Made by a program: the position numbers and the translations under genes. From NCBI GenBank assembly GCA_021778895.1, contig JAJYBR010000003.1, positions 1 to 64,000 on the forward strand: a stretch of DNA of 64,000 bases. Reading direction: 5' to 3'. The first letter of the stretch is position 1. Each line of letters opens with the position of its first letter. Positions 55,234 through 64,000 of this stretch are shown piece after piece. The stretch is from Actinomycetes bacterium (GTDB lineage: Bacteria; Actinomycetota; Acidimicrobiia; Acidimicrobiales; RAAP-2). A model generated the notes under the pieces. It saw only the letters and a list, made by a program, of their open reading frames with translations, did no database searches and was not told where the DNA came from.

Positions 55234-56586
55234 TCAGGGGTTGCAGGGCACCGGGTCGAAGTACGGGACTGCGGTCGTGGGATTGACGACCTGCTTGGTC
55301 CGCGCGGTCGAGGTCGTCGCCTTGGGTGCAGAGGTCGTCGTGCGGGCGACGGTCGTCGTGGTCGTGGGGGGCGCGATCTTGGGCGGCAGTGGGGTCTGCA
55401 GTTGCTGGTTCGGCGGCGGGTTGGTCGGCGTGAGCAGCGACGTGCCGAAGATCTTCACCAGCAGCTGCTGGACCTCGGGCTGCTGGGCGAACAGCACGTC
55501 CCCCAAGCCCGAGAGGGTCGCCGGCACGGTCGGCAGGGTGTACGTCATCATGCTCGCCGGGTTGTAGCTGTGGAACTTCACGGCCAGGCCGATCAGCTCG
55601 TTCAGCGTGAACTTGCTGTCCAGCGTGATGCCTTGGGGGATCTTGGACAGGAACGAGTTGATCGTCAGCGGGTTGTAGAGGTGCTTGGCCCGGCTGATGA
55701 GCGCTCGGATGAAGACGTTCTGGCGGTCGATGCGTCCGAAGTCGCTCGTCGGGTCGTAGTGCCATACGCCACCTTGCAACCACTGGTAGTGGCGGCTGCG
55801 CGCGACGGCGAGCGCTTGGAAGCCCGTGACCAATTGACATCCGGGGTGGAGGATCTTGAGTCCGGAATAGGCGTCCTTGGCCGGATACGGGAAGTCCAGG
55901 TAGACGCCGCCGATGGCGTCAGCGGCATTGATCAGTCCCGCGAAGCTCACCTGGATGACGTGGTTGATCGGGATGCCGAAGTTGGCCGTGATCGTCTGGG
56001 CCAGCAGGGACGGCCCGTTGGCGTAGTTGACATTGATCCGGTTGAACTGGCCGTACAGGCGCTGGTTGGCCAGCAGCGTCACCATGGTGTCACGCGGGAT
56101 CGACACGATCGAGATCGTCCCGGCAGCCGGATCGATGTGCATGATCTTGACGACGTCGCTGCGCTGGCCGCTGACGAGCCCCGCCGAGGCTCCCGTCTGG
56201 CGCGCGACTTGCCCGCTCAGGCCCACCCGGGAGTCCGAGCCGACCTCGAGGATGTTGAACGGCTGGCCCGAGATCTGGGGCAGCTCGCCCGCGACGTTGA
56301 TCTTGGGGATCTGTCCGAAGCGGTAGCGGGCGTAGAGATAGCCTCCGCCAACGAGCGCCACCAGCAGTCCGACGATGGTTATCCCGACGATCAGCGTCAC
56401 GCGGAAAGCGCGCCGCCGGGGACGCCGCGTGCGGTGTCGTCGCGTCTTGATCACGCGATCGGGGTGGGCGTTCTGCTCGATCTGCGTGCCCAGCTCCTCG
56501 AGCCGGCTGCCGTTGGCTAGGGGTCGATGGTGCCGGCCGCCTCGGTCGTCGCGCCCGCGCCCCGCGCTGTGACGTCCATCAGGCAT
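55234..56586 (-). CDS. LytR-CpsA-Psr (LCP) family protein
   Basis: One TM near N-term (LIVGITIVGLLVALVGGGYLYA); NILEVGSDSRVG...RSDVVKIMHIDPAAGTISIVSIPRDTMV...INHVIQVSFAGLINAADAIGGVYLDF. Confidence 0.93.
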   Translation of the reverse strand: MPDGRHSAGRGRDDRGGRHHRPLANGSRLEELGTQIEQNAHPDRVIKTRRHRTRRPRRRAFRVTLIVGITIVGLLVALVGGGYLYARYRFGQIPKINVAGELPQISGQPFNILEVGSDSRVGLSGQVARQTGASAGLVSGQRSDVVKIMHIDPAAGTISIVSIPRDTMVTLLANQRLYGQFNRINVNYANGPSLLAQTITANFGIPINHVIQVSFAGLINAADAIGGVYLDFPYPAKDAYSGLKILHPGCQLVTGFQALAVARSRHYQWLQGGVWHYDPTSDFGRIDRQNVFIRALISRAKHLYNPLTINSFLSKIPQGITLDSKFTLNELIGLAVKFHSYNPASMMTYTLPTVPATLSGLGDVLFAQQPEVQQLLVKIFGTSLLTPTNPPPNQQLQTPLPPKIAPPTTTTTVARTTTSAPKATTSTARTKQVVNPTTAVPYFDPVPCNP

Positions 56587-56607
56587 CGTGCAATCCTACC
56601 TGTGCCC

Positions 56608-57339
56608 CTACGCGTCAGATGACGGTGCGCCGAACGGCTCGTAGCCCTCGCGCTCCAGGACGGCTGCCAACTCGGGGCCACCCGTGGTCACGACCTGGCC
56701 AGCGCGCACCACGTGGATCTTCGTCGGCATGAGGTCGTGGAGGAGGCGCGAGAAGTGGGTGATCACCAAGACGCCGCATCCCCACTCCTGCGACGACGCG
56801 GCCAGGCGACGGGCGACCGCACCCAGTGCGTCGACGTCCAGACCCGAGTCCACCTCGTCGAACAACGCGAAGGCCGGCCGCAGCAGGGCGAACTGGACGA
56901 CCTCGGCGCGCTTGCGCTCGCCGCCCGAGAGGTCCACGTTCATGAATCGACTGAGCAGGTCCGGCCGCAGGCCGACGCGCTCGGCCTCGACGCGGATCCG
57001 CCCCTCGAGTCCCTCGGGGTCGACACCCGCGGCGCGCAGGACATCGGCCAGCCGCACGCCGGGGACCTCGATGGGCTGCTGGAGAGCCAGGAACAGGCCG
57101 CGGCGAACGCGATCCGTCGGCGAGAGGTCCAGGAGCGAGACGCCGTCGATCTCCGCCGTGCCCCCGGTGATCCGGTAGCCCGGGTGCCCCGCCAGGGCGT
57201 GGGCCAGCGTGGACTTGCCCGAGCCGTTGGGACCCATGATGACGTGGACCTCGCCCGACTGCATCGTCAGGTCGAGCCCGCGCACCACCTCGCGATCCCC
57301 CACCGCCACGCGCAGGCCCTGGATCGTCAGCACGCTCAC
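56608..57339 (-). CDS. Second, divergent SufC-like ATPase
   Basis: HVIMGPNGSGKSTLAHALAGHPGYRITGGTAEIDG...GLFLALQQPIEVPGVRLADVLR...VDLSGGERKRAEVVQFALLRPAFALFDEVDSGLDVDALG. Confidence 0.93.
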   Translation of the reverse strand: MSVLTIQGLRVAVGDREVVRGLDLTMQSGEVHVIMGPNGSGKSTLAHALAGHPGYRITGGTAEIDGVSLLDLSPTDRVRRGLFLALQQPIEVPGVRLADVLRAAGVDPEGLEGRIRVEAERVGLRPDLLSRFMNVDLSGGERKRAEVVQFALLRPAFALFDEVDSGLDVDALGAVARRLAASSQEWGCGVLVITHFSRLLHDLMPTKIHVVRAGQVVTTGGPELAAVLEREGYEPFGAPSSDA

Positions 57340-57650
57340 GCCAGGCTCACCTCCACGCGGCCGTCACGGACGACCGCCTCGTAGTGCCGCACCGGGTGGG
57401 TGGCCGGCAAAGTCAGCGCGGCACCATCGACGAGCGAGAACTGCGCGCCGTGTCGGGCGCACTCGATCGTGCAGGACTCCTCGTCCACCTCACCGCGCGC
57501 GAGGCTGAAGTCCTCGTGGCTGCACCGGTCGTCGAGCACGTAGACGTCGTCGCCGATGCGCACCACGACGACCACGTGGCCGTCCAGGGTCACCTGCTGC
57601 GTCCCGCCGTTGGCGAAGTCGTCCAGCGCCCCGGCATCGACCACGCTCAC
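57336..57650 (-). CDS. Rieske-type [2Fe-2S] ferredoxin in SUF operon
   Basis: VYVLDDRCSHEDFSLARGEVDEESCTIECARHGAQFSLVDGAALTLPA (CxH...CxxH). Confidence 0.94.
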   Translation of the reverse strand: MSVVDAGALDDFANGGTQQVTLDGHVVVVVRIGDDVYVLDDRCSHEDFSLARGEVDEESCTIECARHGAQFSLVDGAALTLPATHPVRHYEAVVRDGRVEVSLA

Positions 57651-58873
57651 CCCGCCACCTCCAGCGCGCCGAGGGCAGCATCCACGTCGGCGGTCAGCAG
57701 CTCGGCCACCGCCGGCGGCAGCGCGTCGAGCATCTCCAGGAAGAAGCCGCGAATCATCAGCCTCTGCGCCTCACGGCGCGGCACGCCGCGGGACTCCAGG
57801 TACCAGCGCTGGATCTCGTCGAGCGGCCCGACGCTGGAGGCGTGGGCGCACACCACGTCGTTCTCCCGGATGTCGAGGTTGGGAACGCTGTCGGCGTGCG
57901 CCTGGGGCGACAGCAACAGGTTGTGGTTCGTCTGGCGGGCGTCGGTCCGCCGCGCACCGTGCTCGATCTCGATCAGCCCCGTGTACACGGACCGGGCCTC
58001 GTCGGCCACGGCCCCCTTGGACAGGAGGGTCGAGCGGGTGCGCGGGGCGACGTGGTACTGGCGGGTGCGGAAGTCGTGGACCTGGTCACCGGACCCGAAG
58101 AAGGTCGTGCGCAGAACGTTCTCGGCGCCCGAGCCCAGCATGACCGCGTCGTTGCGGCTTCGGTCGTAGCGTGCGCCCAGTCCGACGACGGCGTGGCTCA
58201 GGCTGGCATCGCGGTCCAGGCGGGCCGTGGTGCGGGCGATGTGCCACGCCGTGTGATCCAGCCGCTGGTACGCCACGAGCGTCAATGCGGCGCCGGCGCC
58301 GAGGTCGTACTCGCCCACCATGTCGACCAGAGACTCGCGTCCCCCCTCGTGGGCCTCGATCACGACAGCTCGGGCACCGGGCTCGAGGACGACGTGCACC
58401 CGCGGGAACGACGCCGTCTCTCCGGCACCGCAGGCGATCACCAGGGGGCCCGGAACCTCGACGCCCGATCGCACCGTGATCGTGGTCACGCCCGGGGTCA
58501 CAGCGGCGTTGAGCAGGGAGAACGCATCGCTGGCGTAGGGCTCGAGATCCGCGCCCGCGGGTGCCGGGAGCCACGTGACATCAACGCCCGGCACCGGGCG
58601 TCCGCTGTCGAGGACGAATCCGTCACCGAGGCGGATCGTGGTGGCGGCCACCGTCGAGAGCGCGTCGGCCAGCGAGGTCGTCGGGGCGCTCGGCGCTGTG
58701 GTGGCCAAGGCGTAGCGGTCCAGGTCAAACGCGTCGAGCGGCGCGTAGCGCCAGACCTCCTCGCTGGCCGTGGGCATCCCGACGGCATCGAAGCGCTCCA
58801 GGGCGGCCAGGCGTCCCGCGGCATCGGGCTGGGCGCGCACGAAGTCGAGGGCACTCTCGCGGAAGGGAACCAT
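57647..58873 (-). CDS. sufD: Fe-S cluster assembly protein SufD
   Basis: EEVWRYAPLDAFDLDRY...RTRQYHVAPRTRSTLLSKGAVADEARSVYTGLIEIEHGARRTDARQTNHNLLLSPQAHADSVPNLDIRENDVVCAHASSVGPLDEIQRWYLESRG. Confidence 0.96.
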   Translation of the reverse strand: MVPFRESALDFVRAQPDAAGRLAALERFDAVGMPTASEEVWRYAPLDAFDLDRYALATTAPSAPTTSLADALSTVAATTIRLGDGFVLDSGRPVPGVDVTWLPAPAGADLEPYASDAFSLLNAAVTPGVTTITVRSGVEVPGPLVIACGAGETASFPRVHVVLEPGARAVVIEAHEGGRESLVDMVGEYDLGAGAALTLVAYQRLDHTAWHIARTTARLDRDASLSHAVVGLGARYDRSRNDAVMLGSGAENVLRTTFFGSGDQVHDFRTRQYHVAPRTRSTLLSKGAVADEARSVYTGLIEIEHGARRTDARQTNHNLLLSPQAHADSVPNLDIRENDVVCAHASSVGPLDEIQRWYLESRGVPRREAQRLMIRGFFLEMLDALPPAVAELLTADVDAALGALEVAG

Positions 58874-58954
58874 AGCTGGGCCTTGCCAGTGTACTGGCGG
58901 GGCCCCGGCGACCGGACCGACGCGTGCGTAGGCTCGACGCGAAGGGAGGCCACG

Positions 58955-59782
58955 ATGGCCGGGGACGCCGGGGTTGTAGAGGTCACCTACGAGGGAGCCG
59001 TGGCCACGGTGTGGCTGAGCCGCCCCGAGGCGCGCAACGCGCTCGGTCGAGCCTTCTGGCTCGAGCTGCCGCGAGCGAGCGCCGAGATCGCGGGTGACCC
59101 CGCGGTTCGCGCCGTCGTCCTGGGGTGCCGGGGAGACCACTTCACCGTGGGTCTCGACCTCAAGGAGCTGGGCGGTGACCTGATGGGCGCGGGTGCGACC
59201 GGCTCGAGCGCGACGCGCGCGAGTCACCGGCTGGCCCAGGTTCGCGCCATGCAGGACGCCGTCTCGTCCCTGGCGCGCCTGCCCGTCCCGGTCGTCGCGG
59301 GCGTCGGGGGCTACTGCCTCGGTGCCGGCGTCGACCTGATCACGGCGTGCGACATCCGCGTGGCCGCCGCCGACACCGTGTTCTCGGTGCGCGAGACCCG
59401 CATGGCGATCGTGGCCGACGTGGGAACCCTCCAGCGCCTCCCGCGCATCGTGGGCCCGGGCCACGCGGCCGAGCTCGTCTACACCGGAGCCGACATCGGT
59501 GCGACCCGCGCCGCCGAGATCGGCCTCATCAATCGGGTTGCGGGAGCCACGGCGGCCGAGGCGGTCAGCGCCGCGCAAGAGCTGGCCCGCACGATCGCCA
59601 GCAACTCACCGCTCGCGGTGCGCGGGTCCAAGGCCGTGCTCCAGGCCAACGACGGCCGCACGGTGGACGAGGGCCTCGACTTCGTCGCGCGCTGGAACAC
59701 CATGTTCCTCGAGAGCGACGATCTGCACGAGGCGCTCGCCGCCTTCCTCGAGCGCCGACCGCCGAACTACTCGGGCCAGTAG
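58955..59782 (+). CDS. Enoyl-CoA hydratase/isomerase family protein
   Basis: VATVWLSRPEARNALGRAFW...VAGVGGYCLGAGVDLITACDIRVAAADTVFSVRETRMAIVADVGTLQRLPRIVG; GGGAGG RBS. Confidence 0.94.
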   Translation: MAGDAGVVEVTYEGAVATVWLSRPEARNALGRAFWLELPRASAEIAGDPAVRAVVLGCRGDHFTVGLDLKELGGDLMGAGATGSSATRASHRLAQVRAMQDAVSSLARLPVPVVAGVGGYCLGAGVDLITACDIRVAAADTVFSVRETRMAIVADVGTLQRLPRIVGPGHAAELVYTGADIGATRAAEIGLINRVAGATAAEAVSAAQELARTIASNSPLAVRGSKAVLQANDGRTVDEGLDFVARWNTMFLESDDLHEALAAFLERRPPNYSGQ

Positions 59783-59783
59783 G

Positions 59784-60128
59784 TCACGACCGCCGGCGCC
59801 AGAACCGCCAGTTGCGCGAGCCCCGCTCGAGGTCGCGGCGACGCTCCTCGTTGAGCTGCGGAGCCACCTGCTCGATGATCCCGTCGGCCTCCTCGAGCAC
59901 GGACCGGCGCTCGTCGGAGGAGCTGCGCTCGGGGATGGGCTCGACGGGACGACTCACCAGCGTGCCGTGGGTCCAGCCGACGTCAGCCAGGCGCCGCTCG
60001 TAGGTCACGCAGTCCGCCGGGCAGGCCCAGGGCTGGTCCGGGGCGGCGCCCAAGACGCAGAAGCGCGCCACCTCTCCCGAGGCGTACGTCCGGCTCTGGA
60101 AGTGCTTGCACTCCTCGCGCATCGGCAT
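59784..60128 (-). CDS. Uncharacterised small four-Cys protein downstream of sufB
   Basis: MPMREECKHFQSRTYASGEVARFCVLGAAPDQPWACPADCVTYERRLADVGWTHG; Cys 7/24/36/40; 28-nt gap from sufB, same strand. Confidence 0.75.
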   Translation of the reverse strand: MPMREECKHFQSRTYASGEVARFCVLGAAPDQPWACPADCVTYERRLADVGWTHGTLVSRPVEPIPERSSSDERRSVLEEADGIIEQVAPQLNEERRRDLERGSRNWRFWRRRS

Positions 60129-60156
60129 GATGAGGGTCCTCCACTTGCCTCGGACC

Positions 60157-61557
60157 TCAGCCGACCGCGCCCTCCATCTGCAGCTCGATCAGTCGCGACC
60201 ACTCCACGGCGTACTCCATAGGCAGCGTACGCGTCACGGGCTCGATGAAGCCATTGACGATCATGCCCATGGCCTGGCTCTCGGTGAGCCCGCGGGACAT
60301 CAGGTAGTAGAGCTGGTCGTCACCGATCTTGGAGACGGTGGCCTCGTGGCCCACGGACGCGTCCTGCTCGCCCACTTCCATGTAGGGCTTGGTCTCGGAC
60401 GTCGACTCCTCGTCCAGGATCAAAGCGTCGCAGCGGACGAAGCTCTTGGCGCCGTGGGCCCCCTCCTCGACCTTGACCAGGCCCCGGTAGGTCGTGACGC
60501 CGCCGTCCTTGGAGATCGACTTGGACACGATGGTCGAGGTCGTCTCGGGAGCGGCGTGGATCATCTTGGCCCCGGCGTCTTGCACCTGGCCCGGACCGGC
60601 GTAGGCGACCGAGAGCACCTCACCGGAGGCCTTGGGGCCCATCAGGTACACCGACGGGTACTTCATGGTCAGGCGCGAGCCGATGTTGCCGTCGACCCAC
60701 TCGACGTGCGCCTCGGCTTCGGCGCGCGCCCGCTTCGTGACCAGGTTGTACACGTTGTTCGACCAGTTCTGGATGGTGGTGTAGGTGATCCGTGAGCCGG
60801 GCAGCGCCACGAGCTCGACGACGGCCGAGTGCAGGGAGTCGCTGGAGTAGACCGGGGCCGAGCAGCCCTCGACGTAGTGCACCTGGGAGCCCTCGTCGGC
60901 GATGATCAGCGTCCGTTCGAACTGTCCCATGTTCTCGGTGTTGATGCGGAAGTACGCCTGGAGCGGCTGGTCCACCTTGACCCCGGGCGGCACGTAGATG
61001 AACGAGCCACCGCTCCACACCGCCGAGTTCAGCGCGGCGAACTTGTTGTCATTGGGCGGAATGACGGTCCCGAAGTACCTGCGCACGATGTCGGGGTACT
61101 CGCGCACGGCGGTGTCCATGTCGCAGAACAGGACGCCCAGGCGCTCGAGGTCGGCCCGATTGCGATGGAAGACCACCTCGGACTCGTACTGGGCCGTGAC
61201 CCCGGCCAGGTACTTGCGCTCGGCCTCCGGGATGCCCAGGCGCTCGTAGGTCGTCTTGATGGCGTCGGGCAGGTCCTCCCAGCGATCGACCTGCTGCTCG
61301 GTCGGCTTGATGTAGTAGTAGATGTCGTCGAAGTTCAGGTTCGGCATGCGGTAGGCGAACCAAGGCGCCATCGGCTTGCTCTCGAAGCGCTTGAGCGCGC
61401 TCAGCCGGAACTTGCGCATCCAGGGAGCCTCGTCCTTCATGTCCGACATCTCGCGCACGATGGACTCGTTGAGCCCCTTCTTGGGCTTGAAGACTGGGAT
61501 CTGGTCGTCCGACCAACCCAACTGGTAGCGGCTGAAGTCGAGGTTGTCGAGTGTCAC
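60157..61557 (-). CDS. sufB: Fe-S cluster assembly protein SufB
   Basis: [66 protein letters not shown]...[20 protein letters not shown]. Confidence 0.97.
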   Translation of the reverse strand: MTLDNLDFSRYQLGWSDDQIPVFKPKKGLNESIVREMSDMKDEAPWMRKFRLSALKRFESKPMAPWFAYRMPNLNFDDIYYYIKPTEQQVDRWEDLPDAIKTTYERLGIPEAERKYLAGVTAQYESEVVFHRNRADLERLGVLFCDMDTAVREYPDIVRRYFGTVIPPNDNKFAALNSAVWSGGSFIYVPPGVKVDQPLQAYFRINTENMGQFERTLIIADEGSQVHYVEGCSAPVYSSDSLHSAVVELVALPGSRITYTTIQNWSNNVYNLVTKRARAEAEAHVEWVDGNIGSRLTMKYPSVYLMGPKASGEVLSVAYAGPGQVQDAGAKMIHAAPETTSTIVSKSISKDGGVTTYRGLVKVEEGAHGAKSFVRCDALILDEESTSETKPYMEVGEQDASVGHEATVSKIGDDQLYYLMSRGLTESQAMGMIVNGFIEPVTRTLPMEYAVEWSRLIELQMEGAVG

Positions 61558-61579
61558 GCCCTGCCTCCGGGAGTTTGTC

Positions 61580-61591
61580 CTATGTCCATAG
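61580..61591. promoter_or_regulatory. Palindrome CTATG-TC-CATAG upstream of sufB (possible operator)
   Basis: Perfect 5-bp inverted repeat in the AT-richer sufB leader, about 23 nt upstream of the GTG. Confidence 0.3.
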
Positions 61592-61639
61592 TAGTAAGAA
61601 GCCCACGTGGTCCGTCCCGAAAATACTGGCAGAGTGGGA

Positions 61640-63925
61640 GCCGTGCCCACGCCCCCCCGCGCAAAGCAGCGCCCCCACCAGATCGAACGTCACGGTGACG
61701 TGCGCGTGGACCCCTACCACTGGCTCCGCGATCGCGAGGACGACGAGGTCCTGACCCTGCTGCGCGAGGAGAACGACTACCTGGCGGCCGGCCTGGCCAG
61801 CCTGGAGGGTCTGCGCGAACGCCTCTACGCCGAGATTCGCCGGCGCATCGACGAGACCGACATCTCGGTCCCCGTGCGCCGCGGATCGTGGTGGTACTTC
61901 GAGCGCACGCGCGAGGGACTGGACTACCCGGTCTCGTGCCGCGTGCCCGCGGCGCCCGACGAGCCTCCACCACCGGTGGACGCCCAATCATCCCTGGAGG
62001 GCGAGGTCGTCATTCTGGACGAGAACGCCGAGGCCCGCGGGCACGACTACTTCTCGGTCGGGGTGTTCGAGATCAGCCTCGACGACCAGTGGCTCGCCCT
62101 GGCCACCGACGTCGCGGGCGATGAGCTGCATCAGTTGTGCTTCCGTCCCCTGGCCGGCCAGGCGCCCGCCGACGAGACCATCGACGACGTCTTTTACGGC
62201 GCCACCTGGTCGGGGGACTCGCGCACCTTCTTCTACACGCGCGTCGACGAGGCCATGCGCCCGCACCAGATCTGGCGCCACACCCTGGGGACACCCGCCA
62301 GCGCTGACGTTCTGGTCTACGAGGAGTCCGACCCCCAGTTCACGGTCTCCATCGGGCGCTCGCGGGACCACGACGTGATCGTGATCGTCAGTTCGTCGTC
62401 GACGAGCTCCGAGTCGCGCTGGTTGCCCGCCGACGACCCGACCGGGGACCTCCGCCTCGGCGAGCCGCGGCGCAGCGGCATCGAGTACGGCCTTGAGCAC
62501 GCGGTCGACGCGTCCGGGCAGCGGTGGTGGCTGAAGCTCACCAATGAGGACGCCACGGACTTCCGCCTGCTGGTGGGACCCAGCGCGACCGGACCGTGGC
62601 GCGAGCTCGTCGGACACCGTCCCGGAACCCGCCTCGACGGCGTCGAGGCCTTCGCCCGCCATCTGGTTCTGGCCGAGCGGCTCGAGGGCTCCTCGGCCGT
62701 CCGCGTCATCCCGCTGCCCGCCGAGGACCCGTGGGGCGGCGACCTGCTGGCCCGCTCGTGGCTGGTCGAGGGGCCCGAGCAGCCCAGCACCGTGGGCGTG
62801 GGCGCCAACCCCAACTACGAGACGTCGTCGCTGCGCATCGGCCTAACCTCCCTGGTCACGCCGTACCTCGTGGCCGACGTCGACCTCGCCAGCGGCGAGA
62901 TGGTCGTGCGCAAGCAGCAGCGGGTGCGGGGCGGCTATGACGCAGCGGCCTACGCCACGGGGCGCCTGTGGGTGACGGCCAGCGACGGCCAGCGCATCCC
63001 GGTCTCGTGGGTCGCGCGGCGCGACCTGCTTGAGGAGCGCGACGGGCAGATGGCTCCCCGGGCCGCCGCACCGCTCCTGCTCTACGGCTACGGCAGCTAC
63101 GAGATCTCCATCGACCCGACGTTCTCCTCGATTCGCCTCTCCCTGCTGGATCGCGGCATCGTCTTCGCCATCGCCCACATCCGCGGCGGCGGCGAGATGG
63201 GCCGCACCTGGTACGAGATGGGCCGCCTGGCCCAGAAGCCCACGACCTTCAGCGACTTCGTCGCGGTCGCCCGCCACCTGGTGGCGACCGGGTGGACCTC
63301 GCCGGAGCAGATGGCTGCGCGGGGTGGCTCGGCCGGTGGACTGCTCATGGGCGCGGTGATGAACCTCGCGCCGAGTCTGTGGCGCGCCGTCGTGGCCGAG
63401 GTGCCCTTCGTCGACGTCATGACGACGATGCTCGATCCGACCCTCCCCCTGACCATCGGCGAGTGGGAGGAGTGGGGCGACCCCGACGCCGACCCGCTGG
63501 CCTACCGCACGATTCGCTCGTACTCGCCCTACGACAACCTGCGCGCGACCGAGGCCGATGGCTCGGTGCGGCGCTACCCGCGCCTGCTGGCCACCGCCGG
63601 GCTCAACGACTCCCGCGTGGGCTACTGGGAGCCCGCCAAGTGGATCCAGGCGCTGCGCGCGGCCAACCCGGACAACGAGGCCTACCTCAAGACGGAGCTC
63701 GGTGCCGGGCACGGCGGACCGTCGGGACGCTACGACGCGTGGCGCGACGAGGCACTGGTCCTCGCCTTCGTCATCGACTCGATCGCGCCGGCTGCCGCCG
63801 ACCTCGGCGACTCAGTGGCCCGTGACGACGAGCGTCACGATGACGACCAGCACGGCGGCGACGGTCACGATGACGGCGACCCGGCGGCGCCGCGGATGGT
63901 GGCGGGGCCAGCGAACCCGGTGTGA
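61640..63925 (+). CDS. S9 family prolyl oligopeptidase / oligopeptidase B
   Basis: [26 protein letters not shown]...[13 protein letters not shown]...[16 protein letters not shown]...[16 protein letters not shown]...LGAGHGG. Start approximate (ORF open from 61607). Confidence 0.93.
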   Translation, partial: AVPTPPRAKQRPHQIERHGDVRVDPYHWLRDREDDEVLTLLREENDYLAAGLASLEGLRERLYAEIRRRIDETDISVPVRRGSWWYFERTREGLDYPVSCRVPAAPDEPPPPVDAQSSLEGEVVILDENAEARGHDYFSVGVFEISLDDQWLALATDVAGDELHQLCFRPLAGQAPADETIDDVFYGATWSGDSRTFFYTRVDEAMRPHQIWRHTLGTPASADVLVYEESDPQFTVSIGRSRDHDVIVIVSSSSTSSESRWLPADDPTGDLRLGEPRRSGIEYGLEHAVDASGQRWWLKLTNEDATDFRLLVGPSATGPWRELVGHRPGTRLDGVEAFARHLVLAERLEGSSAVRVIPLPAEDPWGGDLLARSWLVEGPEQPSTVGVGANPNYETSSLRIGLTSLVTPYLVADVDLASGEMVVRKQQRVRGGYDAAAYATGRLWVTASDGQRIPVSWVARRDLLEERDGQMAPRAAAPLLLYGYGSYEISIDPTFSSIRLSLLDRGIVFAIAHIRGGGEMGRTWYEMGRLAQKPTTFSDFVAVARHLVATGWTSPEQMAARGGSAGGLLMGAVMNLAPSLWRAVVAEVPFVDVMTTMLDPTLPLTIGEWEEWGDPDADPLAYRTIRSYSPYDNLRATEADGSVRRYPRLLATAGLNDSRVGYWEPAKWIQALRAANPDNEAYLKTELGAGHGGPSGRYDAWRDEALVLAFVIDSIAPAAADLGDSVARDDERHDDDQHGGDGHDDGDPAAPRMVAGPANPV

Positions 63926-64000
63926 GCGCCGGCCGGCGAGGCTGAGCGCCCGCTGCACGTCGCGCGTCCGCGGGGCCGTGGGCGCCTCGGTCGCCTCGGG
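63812..64000 (-). CDS. C-terminus of a protein with a terminal transmembrane helix; partial at window edge
   Basis: Reverse frame ...[48 protein letters not shown] with TGA at 63814-63812; open to the window edge. Missing from the ORF track, probably because it is truncated. Confidence 0.5.
   Translation of the reverse strand, partial: PEATEAPTAPRTRDVQRALSLAGRRSHRVRWPRHHPRRRRVAVIVTVAAVLVVIVTLVVTGH

Noticed and set aside
63800-63925. Asp/His-rich tail of the S9 peptidase as a metal-binding or metal-sensing domain
   Set aside because: Better explained by antisense overlap with a transmembrane-helix coding frame.

Overview
High-GC actinobacterial chromosome segment; gene content suggests an Acidimicrobiia-like lineage, which is an inference. 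The window is mostly dense housekeeping genes: kgd, dxs, ftsEX, prfB, secA, birA/acyl-CoA carboxylase alpha, a methylmalonyl-CoA mutase subunit, metH, lpd/E2/lipoate genes, and a split SUF locus. One accessory patch lies at about 10.0-13.3 kb: an intact-ended IS1595-type element with 8-bp target duplications and an in-frame TAG in its transposase, a second transposase C-terminal remnant, and two GNAT genes. The most unusual items are: (1) a compact locus at 16.7-21.6 kb with a pure Lys/Ala/Pro repeat (histone H1-tail-like) protein, a soluble VirD4/TraG-like ATPase, a stand-alone MobF/TrwC-type HUH relaxase domain and a fused PafB-PafC WYL regulator directly upstream of the relaxase; (2) a single-ORF LipB-LipA fusion abutting its likely substrate E2 gene; (3) a SUF locus with two divergent SufC paralogs and an uncharacterised four-Cys protein after sufB; (4) an E2 acyltransferase with a degenerate DHRxxDG motif; (5) a 114-nt antiparallel coding overlap at the right edge. 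All calls come from reading the sequence and the supplied ORF track. No searches were run.
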